A DNA stretch of 64,000 bases from DATKQY01 sp035532475. GTDB lineage: Bacteria > Actinomycetota > Acidimicrobiia > Acidimicrobiales > Bog-793. Below are positions 51,881 to 60,900 of the stretch, in pieces. The notes below the pieces were generated by a model. The model made no database searches. It was given only the letters and a program-made list of their open reading frames with translations, and had not been told where the DNA came from. The translations under genes and the position numbers were made by a program. The stretch lies in assembly GCA_035532475.1 (NCBI GenBank), contig DATKQY010000045.1:67626-131625 (forward strand), in the 5' to 3' direction. Every line of letters begins with the position of its first letter. Position 1 is the first letter of the stretch.

Positions 51881-52078
51881 TCAGCCGCCGAGGCGCGTCC
51901 TGATTGCTTCCACCACCCGTCCGTGCTCGGCGGCGCTCAAGCCTTCGCCGGTGCGCAGATAGTTCGCGAGCTTCGAGGCGGTTGCCGATCCGCCCATGTC
52001 CTGGTATTCGATCCACAGCTGGCCATAGGTCATGCCGAGTCGCTGGCGGAACTGCTCGATCTCTTTCCTGGTAAGCAC
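51881..52078 (-). CDS. Small soluble protein, function unknown
   Basis: A 65-residue basic protein that looks helical: LTRKEIEQFRQRLGMTYGQL, WIEYQDMGGSATASKLANYL, then SAAEHGRVVEAIRTRLGG. The layout recalls a small DNA-binding or adaptor protein, but I cannot name a family. GTG 52078 has GAGGGAGG upstream, supporting it. The upstream in-frame extension to about 52183 looks untranslated. The region to 52456 holds nothing else recognisable. Confidence 0.6.
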   Translation of the reverse strand: MLTRKEIEQFRQRLGMTYGQLWIEYQDMGGSATASKLANYLRTGEGLSAAEHGRVVEAIRTRLGG

Positions 52079-52456
52079 GGCTGCCTCCCTCCTCACAGGA
52101 GCGTTCGTCGCTCTCGAGCCGGCGTTGCCTCGCGAACTCGGATCGCTCGTGTCAGAGCCGCTATGCCCGATCAGAGCGGCCACGAATCCCTAGGAAGATG
52201 GCTATACATTCACTGTTCAAGCAGCTCGACGCCAGAGTCACCGTGCGTGGCGCCTGCGTCGGACAGGGCAGGACCGGGGTTGCTGCCAAGCGCCCAGCAC
52301 CTGTCCATCCCTCCGATCGAGCTGGAGGACCGCTCCCCCGGGGGTGCGTTCGTTCCTCGCTGTCCGCGCGAAACGAGATACCCAGACGCGCTCAGCGGTG
52401 AGGGCCAGGAAGCGGACGAGGCCCACAGGCGGGCCAAAGTGGCAGGGAGGTACCAG

Positions 52457-52950
52457 GTGGAGCTGGCGGGCGTGAGATGGCCGGTCCTGAGGCAGTTGGA
52501 CGGCGCGGACCGACTTGGGCGGGGCGCGGCGGTCAAGTCGCGCCGCTCGGAGCATCTCGTCGCCCGCACGGCGAGCGCCGACCGGGTGGTCAAGTCGGTC
52601 TGTCCGTACTGCGGAGTCGGATGCGTCCAGAACGTCTACGCGAAGGATGAGCAGGCCGTCCACATCGACGGGGACCCGGACTCCGCCATCAGCCGGGGAA
52701 GACTCTGCCCGAAGGGTGCGGCGAGCCTGCAGGTGACGACCGGCTCGAGCCGTATGCACGAGGTGCGCTACCGCCGACCCTACGGGACCGTGTGGGAGCA
52801 CCTCGACCTCGACACTGCCATGGACATGATCGCCGACCGCGTCATCGCCCATCTCGGAGGAGCGACCCTCGACAACGAGGAGAACTACCTCATGAAGAAG
52901 CTGCTCACCTCGCTCGGGGTGGTCCAGATCGAGAACCGCGCCCGCGGGCG
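52457..52950 (+). pseudogene. Formate dehydrogenase alpha (molybdopterin oxidoreductase), N-terminal fragment
   Basis: The fragment carries the 4Fe-4S domain of a formate-dehydrogenase-like molybdoenzyme: SVCPYCGVGCVQNVYAKD, then GDPDSAISRGRLCPKG, VRYRRPYGTVWEHLDLDTAM and the segment LGVVQIENRAR. In intact enzymes the next residues form the catalytic Cys/Sec segment (A-R-V-C/U-H). Here homology stops right after ENRAR, near 52945, and the frame continues as unrelated sequence. GTG 52457 with GGGAGG six nt upstream marks a genuine original start. About 80% of the protein is missing, so it is a remnant; 52951-53107 has no gene. Confidence 0.8.
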
Positions 52951-53107
52951 GCAAAGCGAACGGCACTCGGCCGCGTCCGGCGGCAGCTTCGCGGTGACGC
53001 CGGCATCTCCAAGCCGAGCGGGCGCCCGAACGCCGCGAGGAGCCCTGTCCTGTTCGACGTCCTCGCGAGATGTTCGATGCCTCGGGCTCAGCAGCGCGCG
53101 CCCGGGG

Positions 53108-53563
53108 TCACTTGACGTGCAGCCGGTCGAGCGCGGACTGCGCCGAGTAGGCGTATGCCTCGCTCGTGTAGGTGGCGCCGGAGATGGCGTTGACGTGCGT
53201 GCTCTGTGCCGTGAGGATCTCGGACTTGAGCATCGGGATGACCTGCTGGGCGAGCGACTGGGAGTAGGGCTCGGCGGTCTGCAGCCCGACCGTCGTCAGG
53301 CCGGTGATCCGGCTTCCGTCGACGCTGACCTTCACCGAGAGGACGCCGTAGCCGTACTGCTCCGCCTGGCCGACGGCGCTGTGGGCTCCGACCGGCGTCG
53401 GAGCGGCTGTGGTGGGTGGGGCCGACTGGCCCGACGCCGTCCGAGCGGTCGTCGGCGGCGCGCTCGCCGTGCGCAGCGGCGCCGAGGGGCGCATGGTGTG
53501 CAGCGCCACGACGCCGACCAGTCCCGCGGCGCTCGCCGCCACCGCTGCAGGGCCGCGTCTCAT
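53108..53563 (-). CDS. FMN-binding domain protein (RnfG/NosR-like, exported)
   Basis: A 151-residue protein with an N-terminal signal/anchor (AAVAASAAGLVGVVALHT), a Thr/Pro-rich linker and an FMN-binding domain. The covalent flavin site motif is SGAT (NAISGATYTSEAY), where ApbE attaches FMN to Thr. It sits 103 nt downstream of a ferric-reductase-like gene on the same strand, a frequent pairing in which the membrane enzyme feeds electrons to an extracytoplasmic flavin. No apbE gene is in the window. Confidence 0.87.
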   Translation of the reverse strand: MRRGPAAVAASAAGLVGVVALHTMRPSAPLRTASAPPTTARTASGQSAPPTTAAPTPVGAHSAVGQAEQYGYGVLSVKVSVDGSRITGLTTVGLQTAEPYSQSLAQQVIPMLKSEILTAQSTHVNAISGATYTSEAYAYSAQSALDRLHVK

Positions 53564-53666
53564 TCCCGGCCCCCTGCGACCCGGGCGTCTGGCAGTCGCC
53601 CGGGGCGGCCCGCTGCGCTGGTGGGCATGTCGCGCCCCCTTCTCTCGTGGCCGGCGGCCGGCTCGG

Positions 53667-55058
53667 TCACAGGCTGTACGCCTCGTAGTGGATTGCCGCC
53701 CGGGGCACGCCGAGGAGCGTCAGGACGGAAGTCATCTCGGCGACGAATCCTTCGGAGCCGCAGACGTAGACGTCCCGCTGCGCGAGGTCGGGGACGAGGT
53801 CGACGACCGCTTCCAGATCCACGCCCTCCCTCGGGCCGAGGAGTTCGTGCACCCGGCCCTTGCGGTGGCGGGCCAGCTCGGCGACCTCGTCGGCGAGGAC
53901 CAGCTGGTCGGCGCTCGAGGCGCGCAGGATCACCTCCGGGTAGCTCCGTGGAGGGAGATCCTCGAGCAGGGACCGTACGGCGGTGACGCCGATCCCGCCC
54001 GCGATCAGCGCCACCTTCGGCTTCTGGCGGGCGTGCGCGGTGAACGCTCCGTAGGGACCTTCGATCATGACCTTGACGCCAGGCCGGAGCTTCGCGACGG
54101 CTGCCGAGTAGTCACCGGAGTCCTTCACGGTGAGCCGCAGGTAGGGCGGCTGCGGGCGTGCCGAGAGCGTGAAGGGATGGGCTTGCCACCACATGTTGCG
54201 GACGAGGAAGCGCCACTCGAAGAACTGGCCGCCCGAGACCGCCAGGCGCTCGAGGTTTCGTCCCTTGCACACCACGGAGACGACGCCGGGCGCCTCCTGC
54301 CTGACCTCGACGATGCGCAGCCGGTGGCGCAGTGTCCTGACGACGGGCAGGGCGACCCGGTAGCAGAGCACGACGCCAGCGGTCGAGGCCCAGGCGATCG
54401 ACCAGAACAGCCGGGTCATCGGGTGGCCCACGAAGGACGGTCCGAGCGCGATCTCGTGCGCGAAGGCCACGGCGAGCGCGACGTACATAGAGAGGTGGAG
54501 GAGCCACCACACCTCCCGCCGTAGCCGCCGCCGGATGGCGCGCACCGACACGATGCCGATGGCGACCATGATGACGAGCCCGATCGTCGCCGTGACCATG
54601 TTCGGGTAGGCGCTCAACAGGGTTCGGAACTCGTGGATCGGCCCCGTCTTGGCCGCGTCGGCGTAGGCGAAGGTCAAGAGCAGGGCGTGGGCGGCGATCA
54701 GCGAGATCGGCCAGGGGGCGAGCTTGCGGTGCCATCGAAGCAGGCCGTCCTGGCCGAGGACCCGCTCGATCACCGGAATGCGGCTGGCAAGGAGCACCAT
54801 CACGAGGGCCAGGTAGGTGCCGGCCATCCCCGTCGCGCTCCCGATGAAGGTGAGGACGCCGCCCGGCGCGCGGAGCTCGCCCCTCGTCTCGTCCACGACG
54901 GTCAGCCCGACGCTGATCCCGAGGCCGAGCCAGGCGACGATCGTGGCGACGTCCAACGACCACCGGTGGGGCGTGGGCCCCATCGGCGCCCGCGGCGCCG
55001 CCGTGCGGCCCTTGCCTCGCGGCGCGGGAGGTGCTGGATTGAAGGTGACAGAGCTCAT
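53667..55058 (-). CDS. Ferric-reductase-like transmembrane NAD(P)H oxidoreductase
   Basis: A 463-residue membrane flavocytochrome. About six helices in residues 35-245 carry His pairs for b hemes (WHRKLAPWPISLIAAHALLL, then WLLHLSMYVALAVAFAHEIAL). The C-terminal half is a ferredoxin-NADP reductase-like module: FAD motif HPFTLSA, then GPYGAFTAHA, NAD site VALIAGGIGVTAVRSLL and a terminal VYVCGSEGFV. The enzyme moves electrons from cytoplasmic NAD(P)H across the membrane, probably to the flavinylated protein encoded next. Confidence 0.9.
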   Translation of the reverse strand: MSSVTFNPAPPAPRGKGRTAAPRAPMGPTPHRWSLDVATIVAWLGLGISVGLTVVDETRGELRAPGGVLTFIGSATGMAGTYLALVMVLLASRIPVIERVLGQDGLLRWHRKLAPWPISLIAAHALLLTFAYADAAKTGPIHEFRTLLSAYPNMVTATIGLVIMVAIGIVSVRAIRRRLRREVWWLLHLSMYVALAVAFAHEIALGPSFVGHPMTRLFWSIAWASTAGVVLCYRVALPVVRTLRHRLRIVEVRQEAPGVVSVVCKGRNLERLAVSGGQFFEWRFLVRNMWWQAHPFTLSARPQPPYLRLTVKDSGDYSAAVAKLRPGVKVMIEGPYGAFTAHARQKPKVALIAGGIGVTAVRSLLEDLPPRSYPEVILRASSADQLVLADEVAELARHRKGRVHELLGPREGVDLEAVVDLVPDLAQRDVYVCGSEGFVAEMTSVLTLLGVPRAAIHYEAYSL

Positions 55059-55494
55059 CGCTGGTGCGCAAGCTACGTGACGGACCTTACGGCCACGTGA
55101 AGGTCACGCGATGTCGCGGTCGCCGCGCCGTTTTCGACCGGCGTAGGCATTCGAGACGGAGCGAGCGCCTGCCAGGCGGGCTCGCGCCAGCCATTCGGAG
55201 CCCGGGAGCACCTTCGGAGCAGCTCGCAGCGCACCTCAGGTCATCTCGCACCCTCGGGGGCGGGTCGTCCGCTGCGCCCTGAGGGCCCCCACGCCTTGCG
55301 TCCCGTGCCGGAAGCGGCATCCAAGCTGCTCAAGAGGTGCTGGAGCTCTCCGAGGGCAACGCCGTCGCCGTCGTGCCCGCGCCCCCCGAGCTCACGGCCA
55401 GCGGGAGGGCGGCTCAACGTCTCGGGGTCGTCGCCTTCGAGCGGTCGGCTCCGGTTGGCGCGCAGCTCGTCCCCGCTTCGGCGAGACTGTGCCC
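55059..55494. other. Spacer upstream of the ferric-reductase gene
   Basis: 436 nt between divergent genes, with no supportable gene, repeat or clear promoter motif. Confidence 0.4.
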
Positions 55495-55824
55495 ATGGCG
55501 TTCGGTCAGCAATCGGGTCCACCAGCCGGTGCGAGACAGGTGCAGGAACTCTTGACGCTCCTACACGGCGCCGGCCACAGCGACTTCCGCGACGCGCGTG
55601 GCCCGATGGGGTTCACCCAGCGCCAAGCCGCCGGCAGATTCACGAGGGACGAGGCCGCGATGTTCATCGAGCGTCTGAAGGGCGAGGAGGTCGGTGACCG
55701 CACCGCCGTCACCGCCAGCCCATCGGCGAGGTTGTCCGCCGTACAGCAGGTGATACGCGGCATGCCTGCCGAACAGCTCGCCGCGGAGCTTCGACTGCGC
55801 GGCTGGATCGTGATCGCGCCGTAG
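55495..55824 (+). CDS. Conserved-looking hypothetical protein
   Basis: A 109-residue soluble protein with the stretch DFRDARGPMGFTQRQAAGRF, then TRDEAAMFIERLKGEE, a pattern I associate with small uncharacterised actinobacterial proteins, and a C-terminal AAELRLRGWIVIAP. GTG 55489 is an alternative start two codons before ATG 55495. No function can be given. Confidence 0.55.
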   Translation: MAFGQQSGPPAGARQVQELLTLLHGAGHSDFRDARGPMGFTQRQAAGRFTRDEAAMFIERLKGEEVGDRTAVTASPSARLSAVQQVIRGMPAEQLAAELRLRGWIVIAP

Positions 55825-56413
55825 GACCGCCGTTGTTCGGGGGCACGTCGCGGCCGACACCCCGTCGGCGCTCCGGCACGGGACCCGCGGCGGAGACTCG
55901 AGCCGGCCGGTCGGCCGACGATCGATAGCGCATGGGGTGCCTGGTCAGGAAGCCGGCTTGCTCCCATATCCGAAGCTCGCGGACAGCTCATCTGAGGAGC
56001 CGAGCGTCGACGGCAGACTCGTGCAGCCAGGCGACGTACGAGCGACGTGGATGACTCGCTCATGTGGCGTTGGAGTCAAGGCGCGCCCGCTTCAGAACAG
56101 CGGTTTCGTCATCGGCGGCGTGCCGTAATCGCGAGCCGGATCCCTGGAAGCTCGACACCCGTTCCGGCCGACTCGCGTTCGCCGGGCCCGCCTTCATCGG
56201 GTGCTCGAGCGTCGCGCGCAGCGGACGACGGGGATGCCGGCGGTCGTCAGGCGGCCGGCGTCATGGAGCACCGGCGGTCTGACCATTGGTTTCCCTCTCG
56301 ACGAGCGCGAGGACCTGCTCCAGGCAGAGGCTTGTCGCGCCTGTCGAGACCCGGGTCCGGACTGGGTCCCGTGGGGACCATGCGCCACAATCGCGCGCTG
56401 GGCGAGGAGACTC
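55825..56413. other. Gene-poor spacer
   Basis: Nearly 590 nt in which short frames exist on both strands but none has a ribosome-binding site or recognisable motif. Confidence 0.4.
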
Positions 56414-57397
56414 GTGATCGTGGCCGTCCAACTTGACCCGTCCGAGCTGCGTTCAGTGGCCGATGAGCGATCGCCTCGGACGAGGCACGTCTACCGGGCC
56501 GGTCTGTTCGTTGCCGTGGCGTCAGTCACGATCTCCATCGTGCTGATGCCGTTCGCCGTCGCCAGCCTGTTCGCAGCCCTGCGCCATCCCGTCGGCACTC
56601 GCGCCTACGACCTCATGGGTCCGGCGCCGCACGGCGAGTGGACCAAGCTCAACGTCGCCGCCGTCTCCCTCAATGAAGCCGCCCAGATGGTGACACTTCG
56701 CATCTCGGGATTCCACAACTGCCCGCGCGGATGCACGCAGGTGGAGCGCGTCCAGTTCTTCTCGGTCCATGCCGACCCGAGCGGCTCCCTCGGTGCACCG
56801 CCGTCCGCCACGGTCGATCTTCCGGCTGACTCGAGCGAGATCGACCAGCAGATCACCCTGCCGGTCGCGGGCGACCTCATCGACTACCCCTTTGACCACT
56901 ACAGCCTTCTTCTCGGGACCACCTTCTCGCGGATCACGCGATCCGGCGCGGCTATTGCCTTCCATCCCTCGGCCGCCCGTGCCGGCCTGGCCTACAGCAT
57001 CGACAACGACATCCCTCGGGTGTCCTTGGCCGTGCCGACGTTCTTGCATCCCGGACGGTACGACACGGCGGGGGTCGTCTACGACAGCATCACTGCGCTG
57101 CATCTCTACCGCCCCGCCTACCTCCGGATCCTCACGGTGCTGCTCACCCTGCTCATCGTGCTCGCCGCGGCCTACGGGGTGCTGTTCCGACCGTTCACGC
57201 AGATCATCCCGACCGTCGGGGCGCTGGTCCTGGGCGTGTGGGGCGTTCGCTCGCTGCTTGTCGGGACCTACCCCCCGGACTCGACGGGCGTGGATCTCGT
57301 GCTCGAAGGTGCCATCCTGCTGCTGCTGCTCGCTGTTGCGGTGCGCGCGGTGCGGTTCATGTGGCCGAAGACGCACATCGGACGAAGGGCGCGATGA
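56414..57397 (+). CDS. Membrane protein, DUF4436-like
   Basis: A 327-residue membrane protein: one N-terminal helix (AGLFVAVASVTISIVLMPF), an extracytoplasmic beta-rich domain of about 190 residues, then three C-terminal helices (ILTVLLTLLIVLAAAYGVLF, TVGALVLGVWGV, DLVLEGAILLLLLAVAV) and a basic tail. The loop before the last helices and the DYPFDHYSLLL motif resemble actinobacterial DUF4436 proteins, whose function is unknown. Two Cys (FHNCPRGCTQ) may form a disulfide. GTG 56414 follows AGGAGA closely; GTG 56420 is an alternative. The 57398-57633 spacer has nothing recognisable. Confidence 0.65.
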   Translation: MIVAVQLDPSELRSVADERSPRTRHVYRAGLFVAVASVTISIVLMPFAVASLFAALRHPVGTRAYDLMGPAPHGEWTKLNVAAVSLNEAAQMVTLRISGFHNCPRGCTQVERVQFFSVHADPSGSLGAPPSATVDLPADSSEIDQQITLPVAGDLIDYPFDHYSLLLGTTFSRITRSGAAIAFHPSAARAGLAYSIDNDIPRVSLAVPTFLHPGRYDTAGVVYDSITALHLYRPAYLRILTVLLTLLIVLAAAYGVLFRPFTQIIPTVGALVLGVWGVRSLLVGTYPPDSTGVDLVLEGAILLLLLAVAVRAVRFMWPKTHIGRRAR

Positions 57398-57633
57398 ACA
57401 GTCCGGTCCGCCCACTCGGGAGAGCTTCCTGGGGCGGCCTCCAGCTCGTGCTCGAAGCCCTGGGGCGATCGGAGCCACTCCAGGTCGTCGAGGCAGTTGT
57501 CGTCAGCGCTGGCTCGAGCTCCTCGGAGGACACCCGGTAGTGCGCGCCAGCTCGGAGGCGGAACCTCCTCACGCCGCCAATCTCGCACGCGCTGATGCGT
57601 ACCCCCATGCCAGCGGAGTCTTGACGCGGGACC

Positions 57634-58821
57634 TCAGTTGGGTGTTGCGCGGGCGGGGCTGTCGTCGGGGCGGGCCGCCTGCCCCCGGCCACCCGTGATG
57701 ACCCCGCCAGACGTCTCGAGGGCACGGATGACCACCCTGACGCTGTGCTCGATCCGACGGTGCCGTTCGGCGGTGGCGGGATAGCCCCCGGATTCTGCGC
57801 GCGCGATGAGAAGTTCGAGGGTTTGCTCGTGCTGGCGATGAACGGGGAGGAACCTGCCCGCCGTGACGAAGAACGAGCACGACAGGCAGTCATCGGGGCT
57901 GGGGCATTCGTCGGTCGTGGGTCGGATGCAGTAGCCGTTGGGCAGGCTGGCCCTGACCAGGCTCGAGTTCCGCTCCATCCACTCGAGCTCGGAAGTCGAC
58001 GGGGTGAACTCACCGGGCGCGGCCGCGAGCGCGGGCTCGCCGTCATCGCCGGTGGTGAGCCGGGCCGCAAGGGGGTAGTCATCGAAGGCGTCCGGGCGGC
58101 GCGGGGGCCACTCGGCGTCGGACGGCGCCGTCTGACGGCAGAGGTACCTCCACCCCGCTTCAAGCAGCGGTGGGTTCCAGATCTCGTCCCGTTTGGATGC
58201 GACCTCGTTCTCGTCTGACCATAGGACCGGCTCCCCGGCGGCCATCGCCGCCAGCTGGACTCGGCATGCCTTGTCGAGCAGCACCGCGGTCATCACCCCT
58301 GAGGCGACGCTCGAACCCACCGCTACCAGCCCGTGCCGGGGCATGAGGCAGGCGGGAGCCTCGCCCAGCGCCTCTGCCAGGAAGACTCCAAGGTCTCTCG
58401 TCTTGATGAGACCGCCCGTACGCAGGAAGCGGGGTACCTCGGGGTGGGTGAACAGCACGCCTTCGTGGGACAGGGCACGCAGGGGTACCCCGAGTGAGGA
58501 GAGGGCGTTCGCGGCCGGCGAGTGCGTGTGGACGACGCACTGGACGTCCGGGCGCATCCTCATGATCTCCCCGTGGATCGGGAACTCGATGTGACGCGGG
58601 CCGCGCCCTTCGAGGACCTCGCCGTCGAAGGCCACGAGCAGCACCTCAGCGGGGCCCACCTCTTCGAAGCCGAGGCCCGAGGCCTTCATCCAAAAGCCGC
58701 GTCCGAGCGGGTCCCGCAGGGAGACATGGCCCCAGACGAGATCGCCTTGACCCGCGGCCCCGAGTGCCCGGTTGGCCCGGACAATCAGTCCGATCAACTC
58801 GTCGCTGTCGTAGCGGCCCAT
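57634..58821 (-). CDS. Class II aldolase/adducin-type protein fused to a Tn554-type integrase-like tail
   Basis: One 395-residue frame. Residues 1-230 are a class II aldolase domain: ANRALGAAGQGDLVWGHVSLRD, metal ligands His98 and His100 (VVHTHSPAANAL) and His163 (LMPRHGLVAVG), ending EIWNPPLLEAGWRYLCRQ. Residues about 275-372 (57706-57999) are unlike any aldolase but strongly resemble the C-terminal tail of Tn554/TnpA-TnpB-type tyrosine recombinases: SELEWMERN, ASLPNGYCIRPTTDECPSPD, DCLSCSFFVTAGRFLPVHRQ and RHRRIEHSVRVVIRALE, including four Cys of a zinc site. GGAGG precedes ATG 58821. It is either a real fusion or a transposon scar. Confidence 0.78.
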   Translation of the reverse strand: MGRYDSDELIGLIVRANRALGAAGQGDLVWGHVSLRDPLGRGFWMKASGLGFEEVGPAEVLLVAFDGEVLEGRGPRHIEFPIHGEIMRMRPDVQCVVHTHSPAANALSSLGVPLRALSHEGVLFTHPEVPRFLRTGGLIKTRDLGVFLAEALGEAPACLMPRHGLVAVGSSVASGVMTAVLLDKACRVQLAAMAAGEPVLWSDENEVASKRDEIWNPPLLEAGWRYLCRQTAPSDAEWPPRRPDAFDDYPLAARLTTGDDGEPALAAAPGEFTPSTSELEWMERNSSLVRASLPNGYCIRPTTDECPSPDDCLSCSFFVTAGRFLPVHRQHEQTLELLIARAESGGYPATAERHRRIEHSVRVVIRALETSGGVITGGRGQAARPDDSPARATPN

Positions 58822-59054
58822 GATTCGCTCCTCCGGCCCAGAATAGCTTTCTGCTCGCCGGTCGGCCAGCTCCGCAGCGCGCCCTGGGCCGGAGTGCCCC
58901 CCAGGCTCGCTCGGGGCCGGAGCGGCCGAGCGGCGCTACGCGCGTCATGGCCTGAACCAGGCGCGCGGCGTCGAGCTCGCGCGCGAAGGTCTCGGGGCGC
59001 TGTCGCCCGAGCGGATCGCGCTCGCGCGCACGCCGGCGGTCGTTGTGTCGTCCG

Positions 59055-59150
59055 ATGTGCCACGTCATTGGCAGCGATGCCGGCCCGTTCACCGACCCGG
59101 ATGGGTTCGCGTGGGAGGCCGCGTGTCAATCGCCCAAAGGGACATTCTGA
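59055..59150 (+). pseudogene. Remnant of a VOC (glyoxalase-like) protein C-terminus
   Basis: In one frame 59067-59150 reads IGSDAGPFTDPDGFAWEAAC before a stop, matching the F-x-D-P-D-G-x-x-W-E end of VOC proteins. No upstream VOC sequence remains. It lies in a 685-nt gene-poor stretch (58822-59506) with nothing else supportable. Confidence 0.45.
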
Positions 59151-59506
59151 CTCGCTGAATCGCCCCTGGAAATGACGCCGGCTTCCCGACCTCGACGAGA
59201 GTCCGCCTAGCTGTCGTTCACCAAGGGGTATCGGCTCCCGCTGTGGGTTCATACCGGAGACGACAGATCGTTCCTTCGGGCGCGGCTCATTGCACAAGGA
59301 CATGAATCGGAGACGCCACGCATATCAGCTACGCGTTCAGCGGGGGCGCTCGACCGCCGCGCTGTGGCCGTGCGTTCCTGCGGGCGGGTCGGGCGGGAAG
59401 GTCGGCGTCGGCATTTGGCTCTGCGACGAGATCCGTGTCGATTTCACCGCTGTTGGTCCGTCACTTCGGTGTCAGAATCGAAACGCGATCCGAAAGGACG
59501 GCAGTT

Positions 59507-59893
59507 ATGCGATACACGCTCCTGCTTCACTATCCCGAGCCGACCGCCGAGGAGCTCGGCCCCGAGGCCCTCGCTGAGGGAATGCGCGCGTTCCAGGCGT
59601 ACGCGAAGGCGCTCGACGACGCAGGCGTGCTCGCCAGTGCCGAGGTGCTCCAGCAGTCGAACGCGACCACCACTGTCACGCTCGCTGCCGGTGAGCTGGT
59701 CGTGCAGGACGGCCCGTTCGCCGACACGAAGGAGCAGCTCGGCGGCACGTTCGTCATCGACGTCCCGGACCTCGACGCGGCGATCGAATGGGCGAGGCGG
59801 GCACCATCGGTGTCGTGGGGTCATGTCGAGATCCGACCGACCGCGACCCGATTCGTGGACGGCTCGTGGCAGGGCGCACAGCCGGTCAAGTGA
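59507..59893 (+). CDS. YCII/DGPF-domain protein
   Basis: A 128-residue protein with the family signature VVQDGPFADTKEQLGGTFVIDVPDLDAAIEWARR. AAGGA lies nine nt before ATG 59507. DGPF proteins are typically encoded next to ECF42-type sigma factors, as here, with a GTGA overlap. Their biochemical role is unsettled; YCII itself is a dehydrochlorinase-like fold. Confidence 0.92.
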   Translation: MRYTLLLHYPEPTAEELGPEALAEGMRAFQAYAKALDDAGVLASAEVLQQSNATTTVTLAAGELVVQDGPFADTKEQLGGTFVIDVPDLDAAIEWARRAPSVSWGHVEIRPTATRFVDGSWQGAQPVK

Positions 59894-60900
59894 CCGCCCA
59901 CGACTCCCGCGCGGCGGCGGCGCGTGCCGCGCGGGAGTCGTACGGCCGGCTCGTGGCGTTGCTCGCGGCGTCGACACGAGACATCGCGCGCGCCGAGGAC
60001 GCCCTCGCCGACGCCTTCGAGCGGGCGCTGCGCACGTGGCCGACGACCGGCGTCCCCGAAAACCCGCAGGGGTGGCTCATGACCGTGGCCCGCAACCGCA
60101 TCCGCGACGTGCTCGCCTCAGCGGCCGTGCGCACCGCGGCGCCACTGGACGACCACGTCGAGGCCACGCTCGCCGATCCCGACCCAGACGCGATCCCCGA
60201 CAAGCGGCTGGAGCTGCTGTTCGCGTGCGCGCACCCGGCCATCGACCCCGCGGTGCGTACCCCGCTCATGCTCCAAGTCGTACTCGGCTTCGACGCGGAT
60301 CGCATCGCTCGCGTGTTCGCGGTGCAGCCCCCCGCGATGGCACAGCGCCTGGTCCGGGCAAAGCGCCGCATCCGCGACGCCGGCATCCCGTTCCAGGTGC
60401 CGACGCGCGCGGAGCTGCCTGCTCGGCTGCCCGCCGTGCTCGAAGCCATCTACGGCGCGTATGCAATCGGCTGGCTCGACCAGCACGAGCGCATACGCGA
60501 ATCGATCGCCGACGAGGCCCGGTGGCTCGCCGTGCTCACCGCGAGCCTGCTCGACACCGAGCCCGAAGCATGGGGCCTCGCCGCGCTGCTCACGCTCGCA
60601 CAGTCACGGGCACCAGCACGAACGGGTACGCCGTGGCCGCCGCTCGACGAACAGGACACCGCGCTGTGGGACCGCTCGCTCATCGCCGAGGGCGAGGCGC
60701 TCCTGCGGCGCGCGCACGCACTCGGCGCGCCCCTCGGACGATTCCAGCTCGAGGGCGCGATCCAGTCCGCGCACTGCGACCGGGTCCGGACCGGGACCCT
60801 CGATCGCGCCACCATCGTCCAGCTCTACCGTGGGCTCGTCGCGATCGCACCCACCACTGGAGCGGTAGAAGCCCTGGCAGCACTCGCGGCGCAAGCTTGA
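59890..60900 (+). CDS. ECF-type (ECF42-like) RNA polymerase sigma factor
   Basis: A 336-residue sigma factor. Region 2 is present: RLVALLAASTRDIARAEDALADAFERALRTWP, then NPQGWLMTVARNRIRDVL. Region 4 follows (RTPLMLQVVLGFDADRIARVF, PPAMAQRLVRAKRRI), and then the large C-terminal helical extension of ECF42 (LPAVLEAIYGAYAIGW, DEARWLAVLTASLLDTEPEAWGLAALLTLAQSRAPAR). ECF42 proteins are usually about 400 residues; this one stops early, after LVAIAPTTGAVEALAAL, so the last TPR-like helices are missing. No anti-sigma gene, as expected for this group. The 60901-61203 spacer has nothing recognisable. Confidence 0.9.
   Translation: MTAHDSRAAAARAARESYGRLVALLAASTRDIARAEDALADAFERALRTWPTTGVPENPQGWLMTVARNRIRDVLASAAVRTAAPLDDHVEATLADPDPDAIPDKRLELLFACAHPAIDPAVRTPLMLQVVLGFDADRIARVFAVQPPAMAQRLVRAKRRIRDAGIPFQVPTRAELPARLPAVLEAIYGAYAIGWLDQHERIRESIADEARWLAVLTASLLDTEPEAWGLAALLTLAQSRAPARTGTPWPPLDEQDTALWDRSLIAEGEALLRRAHALGAPLGRFQLEGAIQSAHCDRVRTGTLDRATIVQLYRGLVAIAPTTGAVEALAALAAQA

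Noticed and set aside
52930..52960. Selenocysteine readthrough in the formate dehydrogenase fragment
   Set aside because: No in-frame TGA follows the ENRAR segment; homology simply stops there.
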